Shown one piece after another: positions 26,316 to 34,087 of a DNA stretch of 64,000 bases. The stretch's first letter is position 1, and each line of letters begins with the position of its first letter. The notes under the pieces are model-generated. The model searched no databases. It worked only from the letters and a program-made list of their open reading frames with translations, and was not told where the DNA came from. Origin of the DNA: an uncultured Pontibacter sp. (GTDB taxonomy: Bacteria > Bacteroidota > Bacteroidia > Cytophagales > Hymenobacteraceae). The stretch spans positions 62,001-126,000 of the forward strand of contig NZ_CANLMZ010000001.1 in the NCBI RefSeq assembly GCF_947492645.1, written 5' to 3'. Both the position numbers and the translations under genes were made by a program.

Positions 26316-28757
26316 ATGGCAACCTATCCAGGCTGCTATACTAGTATTGCTAAAACTAAAGTAGTGTTTATAACTATCCGACACATTTTAAAATATCCGG
26401 TGCTGGCCATTTTGCTTGCTGTGGCAGGCATGCAACCATTGCTGGCGCAGCATACAGACCCGGTCCCGTCTGGGCCTGTTGATGCGGCTACAGAACAAGA
26501 CTGCGGCCTAACCATTTCGGGCAAGATACTGGACCACGACACGCGTGCCACGCTGATAGGAGCAACTGTGTATATCCCTCAGTTAGATAAGGCTTCCGTT
26601 GCCGATGCGTATGGCAATTACCACTTTCACCACCTGTGCCGGGGCACTTATACTTTAAAAGTAACCTACATCGGGTACGAAACAGAAAGCTTTACGCTGA
26701 AGCTCGGCGCATCAACAGTACGCGACCTGCAGCTGCATGTAGATGCCACCACGCTACAAACTGTAGAGATTACCGGCAGCAACTTAAAGGAGCAGGCACA
26801 GTCTTCGCAAATACTCTCGGGCAGAGAACTGGAGGAGACGCGCGGCCTTTCGCTTGCTGAGTCACTTAAGGGTCTTGCAGGGGTTACCTCCATTCAAACC
26901 GGCCCTACCATTTCGAAACCTGTTATACATGGCATGCACAGTAACCGTGTGCTATTGCTAAACAACGGTGTAAGGCAGGAGGGGCAGCAATGGGGCTCGG
27001 AGCACGCTCCAGAAATAGATCCTTTTGTAGCCAGCGAGATGAAGGTGGTAAAGGGAGCAGCTGGTGTTCGCTACGGAGCAGATGCGATTGGCGGCGTAGT
27101 GATCGTTGAGCCGAAAGCACTTCCTGACTCTGCCGGTATCGGCGGCGAACTAAACTTGGTAGGCACCACAAACAATCGCCAACTGGCAACATCTGCCACC
27201 CTAGAAGGCAGGTTAAAAACTGTGCCCGTAAGCTGGCGTGTACAAGGCACCTTTAAAAAGGCCGGCAACGCACGCACTCCGGATTACTACCTTGAGAACA
27301 CCGGCTTTGAAGAGCGAAATTTCTCTGCAGGGCTTGGCTATAAAAAGGAGCGGTTTGGGGGTGAGTTGTTCTACAGCCAGTTTAATACTGAACTAGGTAT
27401 ACTTAAGGCTGCACACATAAAAAGCACTACAGACCTTTTATACGCCATTGAGAGGGGCAGGCCGGCAAACGCAGACGAGGTTGGCTTTACCTATGACATA
27501 GGCAGGCCGTACCAGGATGTGCAGCACCAACTGCTGAAGGCAAAAGCTTACCTGCTTACCGGGGAGGCCGGCAAACTAGAGTTTGTGTACGGGTTGCAGC
27601 GCAACCTGCGCCAGGAGTATGATGCCCACCGGGAGGGCCCAAGACCTGCCCTGGAACTTGATTTGATTACGCATACTACAGAAGCTATATGGGAGCATGC
27701 GCCTGTTGGCAATTTTTCGGGTTCGGTGGGTGTAAGTACCATCTACCAGAACAACACGTATGCGTACAGCGATTTCCTGCCATACTTTACAGGTATTACA
27801 GGCGGTGTTTTTGCTATCGAGACGTGGCGCAAAGATAAGTTACAGCTAGAAGCAGGCTTACGTTACGATTACAAGCATTTGCTGGTAAAGCGGCTCGTAC
27901 AAAACCGCGACTTAACAAAACCTGAGTTCGACTTCAATAACGTGTCTGGTACGCTAGGGGCAATGTATGACGTAGGCTACCACCTTACCTTTGGCCTTAG
28001 TGCCACCTCGGCCTGGCGTGCCCCCAACGCGAACGAGCTATTCAGCGATGGAGTGCACCACAGCTCTGGTGTATACGAACTAGGTGATGCAAACCTAAAG
28101 TCGGAACAGGCTTACAACTTCGAGGCATCTGTGGATTACTTTGCAAATGCCCGCCTAAACGGAAAGCTGAGCGTGTACCATAACTTTATAGACAATTACA
28201 TTTACCAGGCGCCGCTGCCAGAGCCAAAACTCACGATTAGCGGTTCGTACCCGGTATTTGAGTATAAGCAGGCAAATGCAACCTTTACAGGCGCCGATCT
28301 TAGCCTGGAGTATAATCTGCTGCCAAACCTTACGTTAGATTCTAAAACATCTATCGTGAGGGCAAGAAACACTACGGCAAACGACCACCTGATAAGTATA
28401 CCCCCAGACAGGTTTGATAACAGCCTACGCTACGAGGCAGGCGACTTAGGCAGGTCAGGTATACTTAAAAATACATATTTTACCTTAGGTGGTGTATATA
28501 CCGCAGCGCAGACCAGAGTGCCTACCAAAACCGATGAAGACTTTGCACCGGCACCCGATGTATACTTTCTTCTTCAGGCTGAGGCTGGCACTACAGTATA
28601 CTTTGGCAGGCAAGCAGTTGAGTTCGGCATTACAGGAAACAACCTGCTTAACGCCCGTTACCGCGAGTATTTGAACCGCTTCCGGTACTTTGCCGACGAC
28701 ATGGGCCGCCTGCTTATGCTGCGCATTAAAATACCTTTAGATTTTAGCAAAAGTTAG
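26316..28757 (+). CDS. TonB-dependent receptor, ZnuD-like
   Basis: Outer-membrane receptor (813 aa) that takes up a ligand using TonB energy. Order: signal peptide, carboxypeptidase-regulatory-like domain (about 65-130, ISGKILDHDTRATLIGATVY), plug (about 160-270, with LAESLKGLAGVTS, SNRVLLLNNGVRQEGQQWG and VRYGADAIGGVV), then the barrel. FSDGVHHSSGVYELGDANL resembles the ZnuD zinc-receptor group, so zinc is the favoured substrate by inference. The ATG at 26316 leaves an awkward hydrophilic start; GTG at 26364 would give a cleaner signal peptide. Flanked by the His-rich gene and an acidic lipoprotein. Confidence 0.88.
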   Translation: MATYPGCYTSIAKTKVVFITIRHILKYPVLAILLAVAGMQPLLAQHTDPVPSGPVDAATEQDCGLTISGKILDHDTRATLIGATVYIPQLDKASVADAYGNYHFHHLCRGTYTLKVTYIGYETESFTLKLGASTVRDLQLHVDATTLQTVEITGSNLKEQAQSSQILSGRELEETRGLSLAESLKGLAGVTSIQTGPTISKPVIHGMHSNRVLLLNNGVRQEGQQWGSEHAPEIDPFVASEMKVVKGAAGVRYGADAIGGVVIVEPKALPDSAGIGGELNLVGTTNNRQLATSATLEGRLKTVPVSWRVQGTFKKAGNARTPDYYLENTGFEERNFSAGLGYKKERFGGELFYSQFNTELGILKAAHIKSTTDLLYAIERGRPANADEVGFTYDIGRPYQDVQHQLLKAKAYLLTGEAGKLEFVYGLQRNLRQEYDAHREGPRPALELDLITHTTEAIWEHAPVGNFSGSVGVSTIYQNNTYAYSDFLPYFTGITGGVFAIETWRKDKLQLEAGLRYDYKHLLVKRLVQNRDLTKPEFDFNNVSGTLGAMYDVGYHLTFGLSATSAWRAPNANELFSDGVHHSSGVYELGDANLKSEQAYNFEASVDYFANARLNGKLSVYHNFIDNYIYQAPLPEPKLTISGSYPVFEYKQANATFTGADLSLEYNLLPNLTLDSKTSIVRARNTTANDHLISIPPDRFDNSLRYEAGDLGRSGILKNTYFTLGGVYTAAQTRVPTKTDEDFAPAPDVYFLLQAEAGTTVYFGRQAVEFGITGNNLLNARYREYLNRFRYFADDMGRLLMLRIKIPLDFSKS

Positions 28758-28812
28758 TTTTTAACCGTTCACAGTTTTTAACAATTTTTACATCAATCAG
28801 AACATTAAACTT

Positions 28813-29373
28813 ATGAAAAGATTATTCAGACCATATCTAGCTTTACTTGTAATGGGATCTTTGTTATTTACAGCTACATCATGCAGCGATGATGACCCGG
28901 AGCCAATAACAGAAGAGCAGGAACTGATAACCACACTAAAGATAACGCTTGTACCAGAAGGCAAGAGCCAGTCTGTTGAGGGCACTTACAGCGACCCTGA
29001 CGGAGAAGGAGGCAACGATGCAACAGCCAATACTTTAAACTTAGAGGCTAATACTGTTTATAATGCCACCATAAAGCTTTTAGACGAAAGTAAAACACCT
29101 ACGGTAGATCTGACAGGTGAAGTTGAGGAAGAAGGAGATGAGCACGAGCTGTTTTACGAGTTGCTGGAGAATCTGAATTTAGGTATAACCAAAACCGACA
29201 TTGACAAAAACAACCGTCCGCTTGGCCTGAAAGCCAGAATCCAAACCAACGGAAGCAGCACCGGCAAGTTACGCATTACATTAAAGCACCAACCAGGTTT
29301 AAAAGGCAACACCAGCGATATAACCAAAGGTGAAACCGATGTACAAGCTACCTTCGATGTTGTAGTGCAATAA
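28813..29373 (+). CDS. Acidic lipoprotein following the TonB receptor
   Basis: A 186-aa lipoprotein (signal to Cys25, lipobox TATSC) followed by SDDDPEP and a highly acidic domain (EVEEEGDEHELFYE near residue 105). The pattern with ANTVYNATIKLLDES, EEGDEHELFYE and GKLRITLKHQPGLK is familiar from Bacteroidota lipoproteins next to TonB receptors, usually given a structural label only. It lies 55 bp after the receptor gene. A role as a surface ligand-binding partner is inference; the Asp/Glu/His content would suit metal binding. Confidence 0.78.
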   Translation: MKRLFRPYLALLVMGSLLFTATSCSDDDPEPITEEQELITTLKITLVPEGKSQSVEGTYSDPDGEGGNDATANTLNLEANTVYNATIKLLDESKTPTVDLTGEVEEEGDEHELFYELLENLNLGITKTDIDKNNRPLGLKARIQTNGSSTGKLRITLKHQPGLKGNTSDITKGETDVQATFDVVVQ

Positions 29374-29519
29374 CTTAACCGCACTTTATTGATTATCTAA
29401 ACCTGCGCCACCTGCCTTTGATGTATGTTATCACAAACAAGATTAAAGCAGTTGTGTGTTAGCAAAATGCAGCCAACGTGGCTTAAGATAAACAACCGTA
29501 AAATTTAGACATATTTCTT

Positions 29520-29554
29520 AAAAGGGGCACTTATACTTAGGTGCTCCTTTTTTT
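29520..29554 (+). terminator. Terminator of the His-rich/TonB receptor/lipoprotein operon
   Basis: AAAAGGGGCAC / GTGCTCCTTTT with one G-U wobble, a loop containing TATACTT, and a run of seven T. It lies 146 nt after the acidic lipoprotein gene and is oriented for the plus strand. Confidence 0.8.
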
Positions 29555-29630
29555 GTCTGCGGGCAAGTAAAAGCGAGAGTTGGCATAATATAATCGCCTT
29601 ATAATATTTAGCGGAATCAACCTTAACGAA

Positions 29631-29783
29631 ATGCAGGCTGAGCTTGCTGTAGTCGTTACAGACACAACTCCGCTGGGCCTTCAGGCTAAATTCACGGCAG
29701 TTAAAGCAGGCATCGAAACGCTGCACATAAACCTAGACGCAGAAAAAAGACGGGGTAAGTCTTATGGGTGGCACGGTGTTTAA
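29631..29783 (+). CDS. Possible 50-residue protein
   Basis: A short ORF, ATG to TAA, beginning MQAELAVVVTDTTPLGLQ and ending KSYGWHGV. The amino-acid mix looks protein-like, without signal peptide or membrane helix. It is isolated between two plus-strand terminators (29520-29554 and 29833-29862). A TTG at 29580-29582 is followed after 19 nt by TAATATTT, a weak promoter-like pair giving a leader of about 15 nt. I know no family for it; it could equally be a remnant of a lost gene or chance. Confidence 0.3.
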   Translation: MQAELAVVVTDTTPLGLQAKFTAVKAGIETLHINLDAEKRRGKSYGWHGV

Positions 29784-29832
29784 TGCCTTATACTTTGTAG
29801 ATGTACAGCGCTAAAGAAATGCTTACTACAGC

Positions 29833-29862
29833 AACAAGGGCAGCTATGTAGCTGACCTTGTT
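29833..29862 (+). terminator. Plus-strand hairpin with T-rich tail
   Basis: AACAAGG-G-CAGC / GCTG-A-CCTTGTT, an 11-bp stem with one mismatch, then TGTTTGTTTTAT. The T-rich side is on the plus strand, 50 nt after the small ORF at 29631-29783. It overlaps nothing but ends 5 bp from the stop of the convergent YdeI-like gene. Confidence 0.55.
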
Positions 29863-29866
29863 TGTT

Positions 29867-30502
29867 TTATACTTTTAGCCCCTTTGCCTGCAGGTCGTCT
29901 ATTATTTTCTGCATTCGCTTTGCCTTTGTTTCCGGCCGTTTTGCATCCAGTACTGCTAAAACATATTCTTTCCGATGGGTAAAGGCCAATTTATCAAATA
30001 TGCTCTCTACGCCAGCTTGTCTTAGGGCTTCTTGCATGTCATCAGGCACGATTACTGTTTTGGTTTTCCGGTCTATGCCTGGTAAATCTATGCCAAACAC
30101 AGATGGCTTTGCACGCTCTGATGCACGCCTGTACCTGGCTGATGACCAAGTAGTATCCAACGAAACCAAGCGTGTAGACTCGTAACCAAGCACTGTTACT
30201 GCTTTCCAGCCGTCGTCGCGGCTAAGGTCTGTTTTTATACCTGATGATTTTTTAGGATAAGCAATCCAGAAAAGCACGTTAGGTTTAAGCAATGGCACTA
30301 CTTGGGGCACAAATCGGTTCAGCTCTTCCACGTTGCGCACAAATAGCTGCACCGCTTCAAAAGCACCGGATTCAGGAACTTCAGTAGCGTTTTCATAAGT
30401 ATATCCTTCACCCGCCAATACCTTCGCAAAGCCATCAGGCGCATTCAGGAGCAGCACATGGCTATCAGTTTTTAGCTGTAGTTTCTTTCCTAGTTCAGCC
30501 AT
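29867..30502 (-). CDS. YdeI/OmdA-like protein with N-terminal DUF3052-like domain
   Basis: A 211-aa cytoplasmic protein. The C-terminal 60 residues show the YdeI/OmdA (bacteriocin-protection) pattern FDKLAFTHRKEYVLAVLDAK then RPETKAKRMQKIIDDL. The N-terminal half (LGKKLQLKTDSHVLLLNAP, FVPQVVPLLKPNVLFWIAYP) resembles DUF3052. The name comes from a Salmonella phenotype; the biochemical function is unknown. The gene is a single unit, with 542 bp of empty sequence upstream. Confidence 0.8.
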   Translation of the reverse strand: MAELGKKLQLKTDSHVLLLNAPDGFAKVLAGEGYTYENATEVPESGAFEAVQLFVRNVEELNRFVPQVVPLLKPNVLFWIAYPKKSSGIKTDLSRDDGWKAVTVLGYESTRLVSLDTTWSSARYRRASERAKPSVFGIDLPGIDRKTKTVIVPDDMQEALRQAGVESIFDKLAFTHRKEYVLAVLDAKRPETKAKRMQKIIDDLQAKGLKV

Positions 30503-31044
30503 ACTATAAATAAAGTTTTACTTCCGGATCAAAGTCCTAATCTAATATAAAAGTAGCAGCAACGAAAGCATAGGTCATTCCTTTGCAAGTTATCAAGGAC
30601 GGCTTCTACTTAACATCTACATCTTACTGATGGCACAGCGGCTATTGGGTTATGTTCGCCTTTATTGCCACTAAGCAATTTGCTATTAGCATCGAGGGCA
30701 ACTGTTACTACTATTGTACCTGATAACGCACGTGGGCTGAGGAGCCGCAAACTGTCTCGCTCAGTTATTTAAAAGGCAGCGCTTTATACTTGGAGCCATC
30801 CGTTAGGCACAGGCGCTAATCGTCATTTACCCTCATAAAAGACCTCTGCAGGTTATTTGGATTATACAGAACCTATTTAAAGAGGCTATACTTTATAACA
30901 TAGCCTAAATGATATATTTAAATTATTTTAATAAACTGATTACCAGAACTAAGCATTTACTAAATACAGCGGTTAAACAACAACCATAAGCCAGCACAGC
31001 AAGTATAACTATTTATATATGTTTCCTATAAATAATACTCGCTT
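30503..31044. other. Intergenic region, no gene seen
   Basis: 542 bp between two divergent genes, AT-rich toward 31044. It contains three copies of the AAGTATA/TATACTT heptamer and a short inverted repeat AGGCTAT...ATAGCCT (30883-30906). I see no small ORF with a plausible start, no RNA gene, and no exact TAnnTTTG promoter. Confidence 0.5.
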
Positions 31045-31596
31045 ATGGTTAAAACCTCTACTCTAAAAATTTCCGATTATATCTTATTACCTTTTTTGGC
31101 ACTTACATTTGCTTTTGCATCTTGCTCCACGCACATAGACAAGGACAAGGACGCTACTGCAAGTACTGAAACTGTGGCTCCTCAAAAGCCTGCCGCTGTT
31201 ACAGTAGCCGCTATAAAAAGGACATCTGATGAGGTATACTTCGACCTGATTGCTGAAACTAAAAACTGCCTCGGAGAAAATCTATGGTTAGGCGGTAAAC
31301 TCGAAAGTACAGACAAAGTTGTACTTAGCAATTCAGGAGCATTCTCTAAAACCAAAGTGTTTACTGTTACAGAGCTAACCGCTACCGGGCTAAGCTCTAA
31401 TAATGCCTATCAGGTAAACAGCAACAACACCTTACAGGCCAGGTACGACAACAAGGGCACCATTTACCTGCAGTTAAACGATGGACAGATGCAGCTAAAA
31501 CCCTACCCAAGTGCAGACCCGATCATGGTAGCCTATCAGCCTAACCCTAATGATGGTTATTTTGATGGCACGCTTGGCCGCTGGAGTTGTAAATAA
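31045..31596 (+). CDS. Lipoprotein of unknown function
   Basis: A 183-aa lipoprotein: the signal peptide ends in FASC (Cys27), followed by a hydrophilic linker (STHIDKDKDATASTETV) and a compact beta-rich domain (VYFDLIAETKNCLGENLWLGG, TLQARYDNKGTIYLQLND). I do not recognise a family. A second Cys occurs in KNCLGE and a third at the end in RWSCK, so a disulfide is possible. It stands alone, with a strong terminator 10 bp after the stop (31607-31652). Confidence 0.75.
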   Translation: MVKTSTLKISDYILLPFLALTFAFASCSTHIDKDKDATASTETVAPQKPAAVTVAAIKRTSDEVYFDLIAETKNCLGENLWLGGKLESTDKVVLSNSGAFSKTKVFTVTELTATGLSSNNAYQVNSNNTLQARYDNKGTIYLQLNDGQMQLKPYPSADPIMVAYQPNPNDGYFDGTLGRWSCK

Positions 31597-31606
31597 AACA
31601 GGCTTT

Positions 31607-31652
31607 AAATGAAAAGGGGCGACTTGCATCTGCAGGTCGCCCCTTTTCATTT
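31607..31652. terminator. Bidirectional terminator
   Basis: A 21-bp stem with arms starting AAATGAAAAGGGGCGAC and ending GTCGCCCCTTTTCATTT, one G-U pair on the plus strand and a 4-nt loop. It sits between convergent genes ending at 31596 (+) and 31659 (-). Confidence 0.88.
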
Positions 31653-31658
31653 CATACT

Positions 31659-32153
31659 TTAATCAATGTCCTCTTCGTCTGCATCATCACTTTCAAAACC
31701 CATTTCCTTCATCCGTTTGTCACTACTTTCTAGGGCGGCTTTCAGTTCCGGGTTATTTTCGATGCGCTTGCCAATTTCTGGGTTAAACATAATCTCCAGG
31801 ATGGTTTTGAGGTAAGGCTTTGTTTCTGCACGCTGCTCAAAAGCTTCCTTATCTTTTTCGGTCATGCCTTTAATCCAACGCTCTAACTCAGGTTTTATAC
31901 CCTGAAGCGCAGTCACCATTTCATCGTTAAGCTTATGCACCATGGTTACAGTCTTCTTATCATCTTTCTCGGCAAAGGCGGCTTTCAACCCATTAGCATA
32001 CTTCTGCATGATCTTATCATACTTGGCTTCGGTAGGGTGCGTGTTTGCTGCACTTGCTACGGTTTGTAAAACAGATGCTGCAACTGGCTGCTGTAGCATT
32101 ACCCCTAAGCCCATACCGGCACTTAAAAGGTAAAGAATTAATTTTTTCTTCAT
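31659..32153 (-). CDS. Secreted hypothetical protein, helical
   Basis: A 164-aa protein with a signal peptide (MKKKLILYLLSAGMGLGVML, cleavage probably near VAAS). The mature part is charged and helical (YDKIMQKYANGLKAAFAEK, NNPELKAALESSDKRMKEM) and ends in a strongly acidic tail FESDDADEEDID. I know no family name. The acidic tail could bind cations or a basic partner, but that is a guess. The ORF is well-formed and isolated between terminator 31607-31652 and the divergent DUF4286 gene. Confidence 0.72.
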   Translation of the reverse strand: MKKKLILYLLSAGMGLGVMLQQPVAASVLQTVASAANTHPTEAKYDKIMQKYANGLKAAFAEKDDKKTVTMVHKLNDEMVTALQGIKPELERWIKGMTEKDKEAFEQRAETKPYLKTILEIMFNPEIGKRIENNPELKAALESSDKRMKEMGFESDDADEEDID

Positions 32154-32263
32154 AGGTAGATTTTGTAAGCGGTTTTATTTAACTAAAGTAAGATATTTTT
32201 GAATCTTTAGCAAAAACAGGAGCAGGTATAGACTAAAGATATGGCACTATTTACTTTAGTATT

Positions 32264-32294
32264 TCTGTTATATAGCATCAAATTCGTAATTTTG
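32264..32294 (+). promoter_or_regulatory. Candidate promoter giving a leaderless DUF4286 mRNA
   Basis: TCTG (32264-32267), 19 nt, then TAATTTTG (32287-32294): one mismatch in the -33 box and an exact TAnnTTTG -7 box. Transcription would begin about 3-6 nt further on, at or next to the ATG at 32298, so the mRNA could be leaderless. Confidence 0.5.
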
Positions 32295-32297
32295 AGA

Positions 32298-32630
32298 ATG
32301 ATTTTATACAACGTTACAGTAAGTATAGACAACCAGGTGGCCGATGAGTGGCTGCAATGGATGAAAAGTGTGCACATACCTGAGGTGATGGGTACAGGCT
32401 ATTTCTTGGGGAACCAGATTTGCCGTGTAATGGAAGACGAAGATACAGGTGGCACCACCTATGCAGTACAGTATACCTGCCGAAGCGTAGAAGACCTGCT
32501 GGAGTACCAACGTGATCATTCGCCGGCATTGCAGCAAAAAGTAAACGACCGTTATGCCGGCCAGTATGCCGCATTCAGGACGATGCTGGAGGTTGTGGGC
32601 GTAAACGTAGAACGCAACGAGCAGGAGTAG
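32298..32630 (+). CDS. DUF4286 family protein
   Basis: A 110-aa protein of the Bacteroidota family DUF4286, with a ferredoxin-like/dimeric alpha-beta barrel feel (MILYNVTVSIDNQVADEWLQ, HIPEVMGTGYF, AVQYTCRSVEDLLEYQRDHS). I place the start at ATG 32298, because the family begins MILYNVT and the longer frame from 32241 adds only unlike hydrophobic residues and would contain the promoter. The function is unknown. The next feature is a terminator at 32648-32690, so it is monocistronic. Confidence 0.85.
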   Translation: MILYNVTVSIDNQVADEWLQWMKSVHIPEVMGTGYFLGNQICRVMEDEDTGGTTYAVQYTCRSVEDLLEYQRDHSPALQQKVNDRYAGQYAAFRTMLEVVGVNVERNEQE

Positions 32631-32647
32631 TAACCATACTTAATAAG

Positions 32648-32690
32648 AAAGCCGCACCTGAGCAGTTTAACTTGCTTAGGTGCGGCTTTT
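32648..32690. terminator. Bidirectional terminator
   Basis: AAAGCCGCACCT-G-AGCA / TGCT-T-AGGTGCGGCTTT, a 17-bp stem with one G-U pair and a 9-nt loop region, followed by TTATACTT. It separates the convergent DUF4286 gene (stop 32630) from the GNAT gene (stop 32706). Confidence 0.85.
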
Positions 32691-32705
32691 ATACTTCAGC
32701 TACTA

Positions 32706-33179
32706 CTATACAGCTGTATAATTCAGTATCTGCTCCTCTGTCATGTTGCAGTTTATCCACTCACCATCTAAGTTAGCCCCTATCTTTTTATAGAAGGCAA
32801 TAGCCGGCTCGTTCCATTCCAGCACCTGCCACTTAAAACGTTTGGCACCGGATAGCTTTGCTTCTTCTGCTACAGCATTAAAAAGCTTACGCCCAATGCC
32901 TGTGCGCCTGTACCACTCTGTCACCACCAAATCTTCCAGGAAAAGCATTTTACCTTTCCAGGTAGAGTAGGCGGTATAGTATAAGGCAATGCCCACAATA
33001 CCATCCGCTGCCGTTTCAGCCACAAAGAATTTAAAAATCGGATTCTCACCAAAGCCATCGCGCTGCATATCTTCCAGCGTATTAGTTACCTCCTGCGGGG
33101 CACGCTCATAATCTGCCAGTTCCTGTATAAGGCCATGCACTTGCGGCAAGTCATCTATTGTTCCTCTGCGTATGTTCAT
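32706..33179 (-). CDS. GNAT family N-acetyltransferase
   Basis: A 157-aa acyl-CoA-dependent acetyltransferase. The acetyl-CoA-binding motif A is visible as LVVTEWYRRTGIGRKLFNAV, followed by motif B with WQVLEWNEPAIAFYKKIGA, a sequence close to the diamine/thialysine acetyltransferase group (SAT-like). The actual substrate cannot be read from the sequence; a small amine or aminoacyl substrate is likely. It follows the acyl-ACP thioesterase gene by 21 bp, so the two may be cotranscribed. Confidence 0.9.
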   Translation of the reverse strand: MNIRRGTIDDLPQVHGLIQELADYERAPQEVTNTLEDMQRDGFGENPIFKFFVAETAADGIVGIALYYTAYSTWKGKMLFLEDLVVTEWYRRTGIGRKLFNAVAEEAKLSGAKRFKWQVLEWNEPAIAFYKKIGANLDGEWINCNMTEEQILNYTAV

Positions 33180-33200
33180 TTCAATTGCGATTTCTGTATC

Positions 33201-33947
33201 TTAATTCTTTAACTCCCACTCCGTTTTCGCCTGCACCAGTTCTTTGCCGGTGTCCTGGCTGGTAAGTTTGTGCAAAAGTATACTTTCTGCTTCTCCCATG
33301 CCAGCCTCAGATAAAACGGTATCTCCTAGTATACTTTCGGCTTTATAAATGATGTCTACTTCCCGGAGGTGCTTTTCCAATACTTCGGTAGGCAGCGTAT
33401 CGAGTATCCATTGCAGGTAGCGGGTGTTGGTAACGTGGCGGTTCAGGTCAATGTCGTGCCAGCGCACAGGCATTTGCTGCGCATGCTGTACATCCTGTAA
33501 CTGCGGCAGTTTACCTTTTGCAAAAGGCAGCGGCTCCTGACCCGGCACTACTTCTACTTCCATTATAAAATCAGGCACCGACACCAGCTGGCGCTTTACC
33601 ACATCCATTACCAGCCACACACTTGTTGCCTGCCCCAGCAGCTCCTTCTCTGAAGTATAAACCCTAAAGTCGCGGTGCAGAAAAACACGCTCTCTGCCAG
33701 ATGCCCAGGTTTCTACGGTTATACTTTCGCCATGCTTCGGGTAGCGGAACATCTCTACCCGCATACGCTGCAGCACCCACGTCAGTCCATGCTCCAGCAG
33801 GTCATACATCGATATACCCAGGTCTTTGGTATTCTCCCAGGCTGCCTCCTGCATATAGCTAACTAGTGCCGGCATGGTGGCTAGGCCACGGTAATCTATT
33901 TCATTTGAGCGGACGGTAAAGTGGCTGGTACCGGGATATGATTTCAT
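33201..33947 (-). CDS. Acyl-ACP thioesterase (FatA/FatB family)
   Basis: A 248-aa double-hotdog thioesterase that hydrolyses acyl-ACP to free fatty acid in the cytosol. The signature WHDIDLNRHVTNTRYLQW holds the catalytic Asn169 and His171 in the same context as plant FatA/FatB. The N-terminal hotdog starts FTVRSNEIDYRGLATMPALV. Such enzymes occur in many Bacteroidota and set fatty acid release or membrane composition. It is followed by a GNAT gene and preceded by the prolyl oligopeptidase terminator. Confidence 0.9.
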   Translation of the reverse strand: MKSYPGTSHFTVRSNEIDYRGLATMPALVSYMQEAAWENTKDLGISMYDLLEHGLTWVLQRMRVEMFRYPKHGESITVETWASGRERVFLHRDFRVYTSEKELLGQATSVWLVMDVVKRQLVSVPDFIMEVEVVPGQEPLPFAKGKLPQLQDVQHAQQMPVRWHDIDLNRHVTNTRYLQWILDTLPTEVLEKHLREVDIIYKAESILGDTVLSEAGMGEAESILLHKLTSQDTGKELVQAKTEWELKN

Positions 33948-34015
33948 AGGTGTGCGCTGTGGTATAGTTGCAAAGTACGGAAGAATTAAAACAGATGCTG
34001 TCTTTTGCCTTCAAA

Positions 34016-34053
34016 CAAAAAAAGCCGCGCTACCTGATGCAGGCGGCGCGGCT
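34016..34053 (-). terminator. Terminator of the prolyl oligopeptidase gene
   Basis: On the minus strand AGCCGCGC, a 15-nt loop, GCGCGGCT and then TTTTTTTG. It begins 35 nt after the stop at 34088. Confidence 0.82.
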
Positions 34054-34087
34054 AAAGTATAAATGGCAGATTTATACTTGGCTGTTA

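Larger units (their letters stand above)
29374..29866. other. Intergenic region after the TonB-receptor operon
   Basis: 493 bp that hold an untranslated tail (29374-29519), the operon terminator (29520-29554), a possible tiny plus-strand unit with a 50-codon ORF (29631-29783), and a second plus-strand hairpin with T-run (29833-29862). A 73-codon minus-strand ORF at 29505-29726 runs through the terminator and is not credible. Confidence 0.5.

Noticed and set aside
29505..29726. 73-codon minus-strand ORF after the TonB operon
   Set aside because: It runs through the plus-strand terminator and overlaps a more plausible plus-strand ORF; no domain or signal.
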